Of a stretch of 64,000 bases of DNA, positions 55,002-64,000 are shown piece after piece. This DNA comes from Megaustenia siamemsis (taxonomy: Eukaryota; Mollusca; Gastropoda; Stylommatophora; Ariophantidae), in assembly GCA_032433765.1 (NCBI GenBank), contig JAVIAB010000160.1, positions 38,280,223-38,344,222 of the forward strand, written 5' to 3'. Position numbers and translations under genes: made by a program. The notes below the pieces were generated by a model. It was not told the origin of the DNA. It saw only the letters and a program-made list of their open reading frames with translations, and made no database searches. Within the stretch, counting starts at the first letter, position 1. Every line of letters starts with the position of its first letter.

Positions 55002-55297
55002 GATAATGCAGCCACGTTTAACAACCTGACAAAAATGGCATAAAGTAACATGAAACATAACTTCACCACCAACAGTTCAAATGTATCAATTCTACTGACT
55101 GAGCATACTTTTGTTTGGTTTTCAAATTTTATCATCGATTTAAAGATACGATAATGCTGACACGTATAAAACAACCGGGCACAAATGGCATAAAGTAACA
55201 TGAAATATAGCTTCACCTCCAACAGTTCAAATGTATCAAATCTACTGACTGAGCACACTTTGTTTGGGTTTCAAATTTTATCATCCATTTAAAGACA
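55002..55297. repeat. 148-bp tandem duplication
   Basis: GATAATGCAGCCACGT (55002) and GATAATGCTGACACGT (55150) start two copies, about 85% alike by eye, of a unit with CCAACAGTTCAAATGTATCA. Confidence 0.9.
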
Positions 55298-55644
55298 CAA
55301 TAATAGACAGAACTGTGTTCGCGCGCAGTCTTTGATTCATTATCACGAGCAGACATTTTATCAAATCAGACACAATATGTACTGAAATAAGATTAAAATA
55401 GCAGAAATATGAAATAATAAAGAGAGGTTAAAGTTGTGAAAAATGAAGTCAAATGTAGAAATTAAACAACGTAAGAGACAAGATTCAGGCGAACATGTCA
55501 ACCAAGTATCGACGTCACGAAGTAGTTAGCCATGATAGAAGCTGCGAGACAAAACAATCTGGTACCGGTGACTTCCAAATTATCTGTAATAGTTACATAT
55601 AAGCCGAATTATTATAATGTAATGATCAGAAAGCAGTAGAAGAG
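55298..55644. other. Interval without recognised genes
   Basis: AT-rich, nothing seen. Confidence 0.4.
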
Positions 55645-55930
55645 GGGAAAAGGGTAAAGATAAAGATACGAGACTTGAATCGGCGTCTAAGCACGAGGTT
55701 TTTTTTTATTACACATATGTGCTCCGCCGCCTATCCAGAAGTGTTCGGAGACCCCTGTCTAGTGTCGCCTCAAGCATCATAACTCACGAGCGAGACGCCA
55801 TTCTTCAACTTCCCAGAGTATGAACCTTGGAACCCATTTCTGCCAGCGGCTGGGTCGACCGCGGGGGTATCTTTTATTCCAACCACGAGCACAATTCACA
55901 CTGCTTCAAGCGGAAATGGAACGCAGGTTC
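55645..55930 (-). mobile_element. SINE S6, inverted copy
   Basis: AGGGTAAAGATAAAGATACG, CGCCGCCTATCCAGAAGTGT, AGCGGCTGGGTCGACCGCGG. The order matches 19692-20013 in reverse. Confidence 0.85.
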
Positions 55931-56645
55931 AAAGTTCATCTATCTATCTTTTGACCTTTCGAGCCGTAGCCGGCCCATAGAACGTGGACCAAGATACCCC
56001 TTCTCTTATCTAAATTGTTGTTCTAGCAGTTTTCAATTCTTTTAAAGATATTTTATCAAATCTCGCCATTTGTCTCTGTTCTGTGCACGCAGCTCTATCT
56101 CATTGAGGGAGCCGATTCCTGCTGCTCTTGCCTCTCACATGAATGTTCTTCTCAGTGTCTCTCTGGGTCTTCCTCTTTTCCTCTTACCTGTTGTTTCACA
56201 CATGAGGGCTTGCTTTGCCATTCGGTTATTATCTCTTCTCATTACATGTCCAACATATGACCATCGTCTTTTCTTGATTGCTGAAGATATTAGTGGTTGA
56301 TTGGCGATTTCTCTAATTTCCTCGTTTGTTTTGAATTCGTTCCACGCTATACTAAGTATTTTCCTTAGACATTTATTTTCGAATGCGTTCAACTTTGTTT
56401 CTATATCTCTTGTTGTTTTCCAGCTTTCGCACGCATACGTAAGGGTTGATAATACATTTGATTTGAATAGTCTAAGTTTTGTGTTTGTGCTGATGAGTTT
56501 TGATTTCCACAACTTTTCAAGGCTTCTGAAAGACATCGCTGCTTTAGCAATTCCGATTCTAATTTCTTTGCTTGTATCCGCTTCTCAATCAATGTGACTT
56601 CCAAGATAGATACAGTGATCGATCTCTTCTACTGGTTTGTTTTCC
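55930..56645 (-). mobile_element. LINE 3' part with (GATA)n tail
   Basis: Minus strand: LDYSNQMYYQPLRMRAKAGK-type (other frame), LFKSNVLSTLTYACESWKTT, NAFENKCLRKILSIAWNEFK, QPLISSAIKKRRWSYVGHVM, GKRKRGRPRETLRRTF, then after a frame change IGSLNEIELRAQNRDKWRDL. It ends CTACGGCTCGAAAGGTCAAA, AGATAGATAGATG. The family is a non-LTR reverse transcriptase; the clade is uncertain. Confidence 0.87.
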
Positions 56646-56661
56646 ATGTATATAGCAAAGG

Positions 56662-56872
56662 TCATACAAGTGTATCAACGAGCTTTCAACAAATGTTGTG
56701 AGAACACCAGACCCAGGGTCGACCACGAAAAAGATGGATCGATGGAATATTAGAAGCACTAGGAAACATAACAGCAGCAGAGGCGAACAGAAGAGCAAAA
56801 TACCGCAAATTATATCTCCCCTCGACGCTGAAAGGCAAATGAAGAAGGAAAGAAAAAGAAGATGCAAGTGTA
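56662..56872 (+). mobile_element. LINE 3' end of the (GAA)n lineage
   Basis: RAFNKCCENTRPRVDHEKDG, then ITAAEANRRAKYRKLYLPST in other frames, tail GAAAGAAAAAGAAGATG. It lies head to head with the preceding minus-strand LINE. Confidence 0.78.
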
Positions 56873-56998
56873 TTATTCAACTCATGATCTGACCACCAGA
56901 ATTTTAAAAATAAAGACATCTTTACATGTTCCCATTACTGGGGTCTGCCGAGTGGGATTGCAGGACCAGAGAATAAAGGCCGCTTGTCCAGTGCTGTC

Positions 56999-57130
56999 GT
57001 CGCGAGGTATTCGGGTCAGAGTTTTTATTTCATCCCCGACAGAAAAGAAAAAACATTTTTGTCCCTATCGGTATACGAGCTCGCGTTCTCCTGGTTTAGT
57101 GCCAGACAAGTCATCGATTCGGCCACCTGC
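56999..57130 (+). repeat. Dispersed repeat R3
   Basis: GTCGCGAGGTATTCGGGTCA, TTTCATCCCCGACAG, CTCGCGTTCTCCTGG. Matches 20281-20405. Confidence 0.65.
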
Positions 57131-57162
57131 ACTCCACTAGAGAAAAGAAGTAATGGCAAGGG

Positions 57163-57272
57163 AGGTCATCATCATCATCATCATCATTGAGCACCGTCTC
57201 CGCATCGAAGGTTGGCTACCATAGAGCGCCATTCCACTGTCTCTTGCTTTGATGGTGCAGATTGTCATAGGA
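57163..57272 (-). mobile_element. RTE-like LINE extreme 3' end with (TGA)n tail
   Basis: ATCATCATCATCATCATTGA, GCACCGTCTCCGCATCGAAG, GTTGGCTACCATAGAGCG. About 100 bp, matching 7636-7720 and 27149-27239. Confidence 0.85.
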
Positions 57273-57461
57273 AGGGAAGTAATAACAACAAATTATTGCC
57301 CGAGGAAAGGACTAAGGGGAGCTAAGATACTAGGAAGTAATAGTATTATCACACAAGAATAATGCAAGTGCTTCTCATGTCGGTGATAGTCCTTAAAGAA
57401 GAGAGGCTGTCTCTTTTGTCCAGTTAAGGTTTTGCTAATGTGCTTTTGTCTTTATAAATAT

Positions 57462-57832
57462 CATCATCATCATCATCAAGTACCGGACCTGCTGGCGTAG
57501 GTGATCATGTCTCTCCACAACTTTCGATCACGACAGTTATTTATATTTTCTGTTGTTGACCTTCTGCCAAGCCATTCTCTTAAGCTGTCTGGTATTTTTT
57601 CTGTTTGCTTCCCTCTATCTCTTCGTCTCGCAATTTTCCCAATTGTTACAATATATTCCAGTTGTTCTCTTCTCATTACATGGCCAAAAAATGATGATTG
57701 TTTCTTCCTAATATTGGAAATTAGCTCTAATTTTGCTTTGATCTTTTCAGAACATTTTCATTACTCTTCTTAGCTGTCCATGGTATTCTCAACATTCTTC
57801 TGTAAAACCACATTTCTACAGACCCCAGTAAG
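57462..57832 (-). mobile_element. RTE-like LINE 3' end with (TGA)n tail
   Basis: ATCATCATCATCATCAAGTA tail, then the minus frame MRREQLEYIVTIGKIARRRD, DSLREWLGRRSTTENINNCR. It extends to CTACAGACCCCAG (RSVEMWFYRRML). Confidence 0.9.
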
Positions 57833-58044
57833 TCTGTAAATATAGGCCTCTATAAAGTTAGATTTTTCAGCGATCTACATAATTTTGTGAGAATTTTAAT
57901 GTAAAAAAAAAAATAATAACAACAAGAATAGAGGGTTACATTAATTCTAAATGAATAAAACAATTGTGTGTGCTTATTACAAGGGAGATAATTGTTGTAG
58001 AGAGAAAAATGTTTGAGCCATCAATGGAGAGGGAAGACTCACAT

Positions 58045-58276
58045 CAGTTAGCTGAGTGGCAGTGTTCCCTAGCGTTTGGCTTTTCGTGGCAAGGCGCTGT
58101 GCCACTGAGTACGAGTTCGATCCTGCCTTGGTCCATATTTTTTTCTGTTGTTGATTATTTGTCAATTTTTCCGAGTGCTGTAAACATACCTCTTCCTCTG
58201 AATTGATTCGCTGATTATCGCCTCGGAAGTTTCCCTCTATAATGATATTCATTTATTATTATTTGTCCCCAAGACT
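58045..58276 (+). mobile_element. SINE S2
   Basis: TTAGCTGAGTGGCAGTGTTC, B box GAGTTCGATCCTGCC, TTTCCGAGTGCTGTAAACAT, and the 3' end ATTCATTTATTATTATTTGT. The minus-strand 91-codon frame over it is incidental. Confidence 0.88.
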
Positions 58277-58423
58277 CACATCACTTGTTTATCCATCAGT
58301 CCCCATAACTCCCTGACAGAATCCCCAATGTGTTATAAATGGCGTTTGGATTTTTTAAAATTTGTGCTTATTTTAAAAAAAATGTATCCTATTTCTGAAA
58401 TCTGGCGTGAAGATTTATTGGTT

Positions 58424-58712
58424 CATCATCATCATGTACCATACCGGTTAGTGTAGGTTACTATATTCCACCACGTTTTCTTTTCCTTCCATCCAATTCT
58501 ACCTATTCTTTTATATATCCACATTTCAAAGGCTTTAATTCTCTGTTCTGTTTTCTTGTCTAATGTCCATGTTTCTTCACCATATAGGAATGTTGAGAAG
58601 ACATAACATTTTTGCTATTCTTAGTTTTAGCCCTGGTGTTATTTGTTTTGATGTTAGTATGTTCTTCATGACATTAAAATTACTTTTTTGTCATTCCTAT
58701 TCTTTTAATAGC
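58424..58712 (-). mobile_element. RTE-like LINE with internal deletion
   Basis: CATCATCATCATGTACCATA: a (TGA)-type tail joined directly (near 58475) to internal sequence ending at KKYYVFSTFLYGEETWTLDK and MKNILTSKQIT-like sequence. The C-terminal region between them is missing. Confidence 0.78.
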
Positions 58713-58935
58713 TCATGATCATCATCATAAAGTACCGGGCCTAGTGGCGTAGGTGATCATGTCTCTCCGCAACATTCGATCTCGGCAGCTATTTATCATT
58801 TCTGTTGTTGACCTTCTGCCAAGCCATTCTCTTAAGCTGTCTGTTATTTTCTCTCTTTGCTTCCCTCTATCTCTTCGTCCCTCAATTTTTCCAGTTGTTA
58901 CAATATACTCAAGTTGTTCTCTTCTCATGATACTG
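58713..58935 (-). mobile_element. RTE-like LINE 3' end with (TGA)n tail
   Basis: ATCATCATCATAAAGTACCG start; minus frame of 67 codons, MRREQLEYIVTTGKIEGRRD to MLRRDMITYATRPGTL. Adjacent, in the same orientation, to the previous fragment. Confidence 0.9.
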
Positions 58936-59329
58936 ATGTTTAAAGATTCAGATAGTTCTTTCCCCTTCTTGCGTATAAAACGTTATCATCGAGTTCAATA
59001 GGGCAGACAGAACAGTTCTGACAATAGACAAAGAGTTATTTCCCTTCCCCATAACGCTTGATGACCAAAGAAAGTACGAGTAACCGAGCAGATAGCGGCT
59101 AATGAGACGAGTATTGTATTACTAAAGCTGGTAATCATTTAGTCCCACAATGGTTGATTTCATACATTCGTTTATCTGGGCAATCAACAACCAGAACTTG
59201 GTTATCCTAATGTTTCCAGCCTGGTGTAATTTGTATTTGAATGCGTGGAACATTAATGCTGGAAAACATAACAGATGGGGAAGATTCCATCGTGGAACTT
59301 TTGAGGTGGGGAGCATGAAAGCAGGAGAA

Positions 59330-59935
59330 CTTTTAACTGGAGAATATTAGAGCTGGAGAACAATAGAGCTGGAGAACTTTATAACTGGAGAACATTAGAG
59401 CTGGAGAACATTATAACTAGAGAACATCAGTGCTGGATAACTTTATAACTGGAGAACATAGGAGCTGGAGAACGTTATAACTGGAGAACATAGGAGCTGG
59501 AGAACTTTATAACTAGAGAACATTGGAGCTGGAGAACGTTATAACTGGAGAACATCAGAGCTGGAGAACGTTATAACTAGAGAACATAGGAGCTGGAGAA
59601 CGTTATAACTGGAAAAACATAGGAGCTGGATAACTTTATAACTGGAGAACATAGGAGCTGGAGAACGTTATAACTGGAGAACATAGGAGCTGGAGAACTT
59701 TATAACTGGAGAACATTGGAGCTGGAGAACATTATAACTGGAGAACATAGGAGCTAGAGAACTTTATAACTGGAGAATATCGGAGCTGGAGAACTTTATA
59801 ACTGGAGAACATCAGAGCTGGAGAACCTTATAACTGGAGAACATCGGAGCTGGAGAACTTTATAACTGGAGAACATCGGAGCTGGAGAACTTTATAACCG
59901 GAGAACGTCGGAGCTGGAGAACATTATAACACAAT
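59330..59935. repeat. 32-bp minisatellite, about 19 copies
   Basis: Unit GAGCTGGAGAACGTTATAAC, TGGAGAACATAG, with decaying copies at both ends (to about 60030). Confidence 0.96.
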
Positions 59936-60206
59936 AACGTTATCGCTAGAGAATATTATAAGTGGAGAACATCTGAACTAGAGAACATTATAGCACAATA
60001 CAAAAAAAAGAACGTTATCGATGGAGAACAAAAGCGAATAATATTAAAGTAAAAGAATACTGTTACAACAGGACAACATTGAAGTAAAATAACACTGAAG
60101 CAAACGAACGTTAAAATCACAAAGTAATCTTGAAGATAAAGCTCTCATTAATGAATGTTTGACCAGAATAAAAGTTAAGAAAAAATTAATAGAAATAAAA
60201 AACTTG

Positions 60207-60538
60207 ACATTATTTTATGCACTGTAGTTAAGACTTGATATTATTTTATGCACTGTAGTTAAGACTACATTATTTTATGCACTGTAGTTAAGACTACATT
60301 ATTTTATGCACTGTAGTTAAGACTTTACATTATTTTATGCACTGTAGTTAGACTTGATATTATTTTATTCACTGTAGTTAAGAATTGACATTACTTTATG
60401 CACTATAGTTAAGACTTGACATTACTTTATGCACTGTAGTTAAGACTTGACATTACTTTATGCACTGTAGTTAAGACTTGACATTACTTTATGCACTGTA
60501 GTTAAGACTTGACATTACTTTATGCACTATAGTTAAGA
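60207..60538. repeat. 31-bp minisatellite, about 11 copies
   Basis: Unit ACTTGACATTACTTTATGCA, CTGTAGTTAAG; early copies are shortened or read ATTATTTTA. Confidence 0.96.
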
Positions 60539-60609
60539 AAAGTAGAGGGAGGATAGTCCAACGTGGAAAGCAAAAAACCCGCCATTTTCCAAATAAGATC
60601 AATGAAAAT

Positions 60610-60705
60610 GTAAACATAAATTGTGTGTAACAGCTTAACTAAAAAAAGACAGAAAAAAAAGTGATGAACGTTTCAGTCACAAGCCTTCGACAGGGATTCA
60701 TTTTC
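60610..60705 (-). repeat. Hairpin module, subtype A
   Basis: Minus strand: CCCTGTCGAAGGCTTGTGAC, TGAAACGTTCATCAC, then TCTGTCTTTTTTTAGTTAAG, CTGTTACACAC. Same block order as 11400-11515. Confidence 0.6.
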
Positions 60706-60939
60706 TATCTATGGACCACGTGGTTATGTCATCTGACTTAAGCTAAGCATTAAGTAACCGTACCAGTTTGTTATCTGTTGTCTTGTTTTACTACTGGGCA
60801 TGCGGCCTTCACCTTGCACAAACTCTCAATCACATTCAAATTGGATTACAACCGTAATCTCAATAAATTGAGGACATGGGCGTATCCCTGCGACGTAGTC
60901 GACACTGACAGCGCCTGAATGTGGGTGAAGAGTAAAGGG

Positions 60940-61187
60940 AGAGTAGAATAAAGAGAATTTTTGGGTCATGTTAAAAGGCACAACAGCCTACTAAAAGTAA
61001 TCCTGGAGGGGAAAATACAAGGTAAAAGAGGCAGAGGCAGACCAAGACTAACATGGACGAGTAACATCAAAAGATGGACAAATCAGCCTATGACAACTGC
61101 ACCATCAAAGCAAGATACAGAGCAGAATGGCGCTCCGTGTTAGCCAACCTTCGTTGCGGAGACGGCACTCGATGATGATGATGAGAA
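60940..61187 (+). mobile_element. RTE-like LINE 3' end with (TGA)n tail
   Basis: MGHVKRHNSLLKVILEGKIQ, GKRGRGRPRLTWTSNIKRWT, a one-base frame change, then QDTEQNGAP / ATCGTLGEDGTR, ending CACTCGATGATGATGATGAG. Nearly identical to 47310-47525, hence young. Confidence 0.92.
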
Positions 61188-61685
61188 TAAAGAGGGGTGG
61201 GGAGTTGAAATGAAGAAGAGAAGTATAAAATAATTGTTATAAATAAACAGCAGAGAATAATTATGTCTTCATAGCTTCAAAACGTAGACACGACTTAATT
61301 AGATTGAAATAAAGCCGCGACAATTTGAGAATACCTGTCATTAAATGTATGACTTGTAAAAACAATTAACATCTGCAGTCTTTTAGGATGTTGATATGAC
61401 TCAATCAGCTGAAACACGATCGCCGATCTCTAAATGTGATCTGTCACACATCTTTTGTCTTTGTCTCAAGGTGTGGGTTTGTCACAATGAATCAGTGTCT
61501 TGTTTCTGCATTTATGTGTTATTGCTAAGGTAATCTTTATCCGTTCTGGTCTTAGAAGCTATTGTAGACGCTGAAGTCGCCTGTGTTGAGCCGAAAGACT
61601 AACATTGGTGGGGGCTGGGAGTGTGCGTGTGTGTGTGTGAGATTTTTTTTTTCTTTTAAATGGCAATAAAAAAAAAAAGAAGAAG
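61188..61685. other. Interval without recognised genes
   Basis: AT-rich; a short (GT)n at 61622-61640 and an A run at 61668-61678. GTTGAGCCGAAAGAC at 61588-61602 may be a crumb of the hairpin module. Confidence 0.4.
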
Positions 61686-61687
61686 AA

Positions 61688-61790
61688 CAAAGTGGTATGG
61701 TAACAGCTTTACGTGGTAATTAACAAAACAAAGTCGAGGTTTCGGCTAAGTAGGCCTTCAGCTGGAACAACAAACAACAACACACAATTA
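61688..61790 (-). repeat. Hairpin module, subtype B, well preserved
   Basis: Minus strand: TTGTTCCAGCTGAAGGCCTA, CTTAGCCGAAACCTCGACTT, then TTAATTACCACGTAAAGCTG, TTACCATACC. The best example of the CAGCT...AGCTG outer pairing and the GGC...GCC hairpin. Confidence 0.7.
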
Positions 61791-62096
61791 TATATAAAGA
61801 TATGTACACAAATCTAACTACATGGCGAAAATATGCTACACACTAACTATCGTGTAATAATAGTAATAATAATAATAGTACTGGTGGTATAAAAACAATG
61901 TGAACGCTAAATTTCTACAAAGTGAAGTACTAGTGTAAACGCGTGGGACGATATATTAGTTTTACCAACAAACAAATTTATTAAGCCAAATTATTACGCA
62001 AAACAAAAATTAACAATTATTAATGTTATCAAACAAATTAAAACATTATGTTATTAAACAAATTAAAACATTATGTTATTAAACAAATAATAACAG

Positions 62097-62360
62097 GCTA
62101 GCATGGCATGAACCAGCTCTGGCGATCTCTTTCATAGCCTATTAAACATAACACAATGCAACGGTCTAACTCAACAGATAATGTTACTCTTAAGTTTAAG
62201 TTTCTTGCATTGAAGGCGACTGGGGGGCGGAATGCATCCGTACAATTTATGGATCCAGGCCGTGTAATTGACTTCGCACACGTAAATCTTACTTCCAATA
62301 GGAGGTTCTCATATTTTAGGAACATTGGAGCACCAATGGATGTGTTCGGAGTGCAGTGAT
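62097..62360 (+). other. Small open frame, unrecognised
   Basis: A 67-codon frame beginning at 62156 (SNSTDNVTLKFKFLALKATG, then FMDPGRVIDFAHVNLTSN, ending MDVFGVQ-stop) looks more protein-like than neighbouring frames and is not part of a repeat here. The opposite strand is also open. It could be the last coding exon of a gene further left or chance. Confidence 0.25.
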
Positions 62361-62513
62361 GTTGATCCCAGCATAATATAACATAAGTTTTAACTAACAT
62401 TTAGTTTAGCATTGTTAGGCCTTTCAATGGACAATTAAGCTGTAACATAACTACATCATTCTTATGGGAATGAACGTCGCTATCTGCATAAGCACAGCCA
62501 TCTTTAATTTTAC

Positions 62514-62679
62514 TAAGGCCTGTTGGCTGAGAGGGAAATCCCGAAATCACCCAAAACTTATGACGTCTTCAGCCTTGCGAGCTATAGACGGCTGGCGTAA
62601 TTTTGCCCATAACTGTCCCTGCTCGCAATGCTGAAAACGTCACAAGCTTTGTGTGATTCCTTCCAGCCTGCTGGCCTTA
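62514..62679. mobile_element. Palindromic MITE-like element, 166 bp
   Basis: Left arm starts TAAGGCCTGTTGGCTGAGAG; the right arm, inverted, starts TAAGGCCAGCAGGCTGGAAG. Both continue with a GACGTCTTCAGCCTTGCGAGC / GACGTTTTCAGCATTGCGAGC-type block, so most of the element pairs with itself around a centre near 62597. Confidence 0.8.
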
Positions 62680-62929
62680 TTGATACTATAAATAGCTTGC
62701 TTCAAACCGTGGTCCAATAAAAAAAAAGGTCATTGTGGAAGCTCGGGATAAAATGAGACAACTGGTGGTTCCGCTTTTACCGAAGCACCAACTGGGAAAC
62801 CGAATAAAGAAAGCTTGAGTGCCATTTTCTTGAAAGCTCAAATAAATTTAAATGTGATCCGTTGTTGCAGGCCCCTACAAGTTTGGGGCCTTTAAGCCGG
62901 TTCCTACACTTGACTTTTTGACTAATCAG

Positions 62930-63275
62930 GCACTGAATAATGACAGGAAACAGCTTAAGGGACAGAGTAAGAAACACTGACCTGAGGAAGAAACTCGAAA
63001 TTGAACCAGCCATCGAATACATAAAGAAACAACAGATAATTGGTTCGGCCACATAACAAGACAAAAAGAACTAACAATGAACCAAAGAGCCATAAACAAA
63101 CGCTACGAAAACGCCAGATTAAGAGGAAGACTGAGAAAGAGATGGATAAAGGGAATACTAGAGTCACTAGGAGAAATAACATCAGAAAAGGCCAACAGAA
63201 GAGCGAAGAATCGCAGATTGTTTCTCCCCTCGACGCCAACGGCAGCAGAGGAAGGATAGAAGAAGAAGAAGAAGG
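62930..63275 (+). mobile_element. LINE 3' end with (GAA)n tail
   Basis: LRDRVRNTDLRKKLEIEPAI, EYIKKQQI, then HITRQKELTMNQRAINKRYE, NARLRGRLRKRWIKGILESL, GEITSEKANRRAKNRRLFLP, stop, AAGAAGAAGAAGAAGGC. The youngest copy of this lineage here, close to 43856-44200. Confidence 0.9.
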
Positions 63276-63344
63276 CACTGATTGGAAACGAAGACTTTGA
63301 TAATCTAAGAGAAATAACCTACAAGCACTCACAGAGACATAACT

Positions 63345-63860
63345 GTGATTCAGTGGATTCAGTCACAATGAGGCAGACAGGTTGGAAAATGAAGGTGGTG
63401 AAGTACACCAGCCAGATACAAGTATAATTTATGAGGAATCAAATAGGTTTGTCAGGAACAAATATATGGACAAATGGAATACACCAGGGTTACCAGATTA
63501 AAGGATGCCTTCCATCAGCTCAACAGAAAAGAACAAGTAACAATTTTTAGACTCCCAACAGACCACAGCAGATTAACGTATCACCTCTTCAACACACTAA
63601 GGATATGAACATCTGATGAATTGACTGTGCCACAGGCTAAATGACTGTTGAATATCTACTACAATCATGCCCAACATATAATGAACAAAGGATTCTCTTG
63701 AAGACATCACCGGTACCATATCGGGACAAGCTGTATGGTGGTGACGTCACTAGCCTTGAGCTGATGTAAGCTCTCCTCGAACTAATTAATATTGACGTCT
63801 GGAGGTGTACGCACAAGAATTGCCGGCATGGGTAGCAACATGTAATTATCGTTGATGTTA
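63345..63860 (+). mobile_element. LINE fragment, Jockey-like C-terminal Cys region
   Basis: In mixed frames: NRPQQINVSPLQHT, then MTVEYLLQSCPTYNEQRILL, KTSPVPYRDKLYG and TSLELM. The VEYLLQSCPTY..R block matches the EHILQDC..Y..LRK motif of the other Cys-motif LINEs here. Decayed. Confidence 0.6.
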
Positions 63861-63912
63861 TCAAAGCTGCGGTAGGTCAACGTAAGTGTAACTGTTGCAA
63901 AGATTAATGTAA

Positions 63913-63914
<2 letters not shown>

Positions 63915-63950
<36 letters not shown>

Positions 63951-64000
63951 GAGAAAGAGAGGTAGAGAGATAGGGAGAGATAGGGAGAGATAGAGATAGA
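63915..64000. repeat. GA-rich microsatellite at the window edge
   Basis: (GA)n then GATAGGGAGA units, continuing past 64000. It lies about 55 bp beyond the (GA)-lineage LINE fragment and may descend from its tail. Confidence 0.95.

Overview
The window is nuclear DNA of an animal, most likely a mollusc and plausibly a gastropod. The clade guess is an inference from repeat content and overall look, not from a marker gene. It is AT-rich and repeat-dominated. There is one convincing host protein-coding exon, no operon-like organisation, and none of the features of a bacterium, phage or organelle.

Gene content. The only confident host coding sequence is on the minus strand at 3397-4119. It is a BTB-BACK exon of a kelch-like protein that ends at a clean GT splice donor; the kelch repeats would lie in exons further left, outside the window. 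A second protein-like region (12563-13425) carries two tandem copies of a cysteine-rich domain that looks secreted. It is broken by two frameshifts and is best read as a pseudogene of an unrecognised family.

Mobile DNA. About thirty fragments of non-LTR retrotransposons are recognisable by translation. Most are RTE/BovB-like 3' ends; the best copy spans about 14868-17321 and holds the end of the endonuclease, the reverse transcriptase with YADD, and the C-terminal region. At least five LINE lineages are present, each ending in its own simple-repeat tail: (TGA)n, (GAA)n, (GA)n or (GATA)n. Around 25 SINE copies with tRNA-like heads fall into six or more families. The commonest (S1) has about a dozen copies, several with target-site duplications readable directly in the sequence. 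Nested insertions (SINE in SINE, SINE in LINE, LINE in LINE, LINE in a possible TTAA-flanked DNA element) give a relative history. Two short fold-back elements are also present.

Tandem repeats. About sixteen minisatellite arrays with unit lengths from 15 to 148 bp, plus large microsatellites, make up roughly a tenth of the window. They explain nearly all of the long apparent reading frames.

Layout. 1-2450: RTE pieces. 2942-4119: minisatellite and the BTB exon. 4.6-11.1 kb: LINE ends, a dispersed hairpin module, SINEs. 11.6-13.6 kb: microsatellite and the cysteine-rich pseudogene. 14.9-17.3 kb: best RTE copy. 17.5-20.3 kb: minisatellite and three SINE families. 20.7-27.9 kb: LINEs and SINEs. 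28.3-30.6 kb: giant micro- and minisatellites. 31-34.2 kb: SINE pair and minisatellites. 34.4-39.7 kb: LINE fragments and minisatellites. 40-47.5 kb: SINEs and nested LINEs. 49.4-54.9 kb: minisatellites, SINEs, LINEs. 55-64 kb: LINE 3' ends, minisatellites, a palindromic MITE.

The most intriguing unexplained item is a dispersed hairpin module of about 100 bp with a core that resembles, imperfectly, a hammerhead ribozyme.
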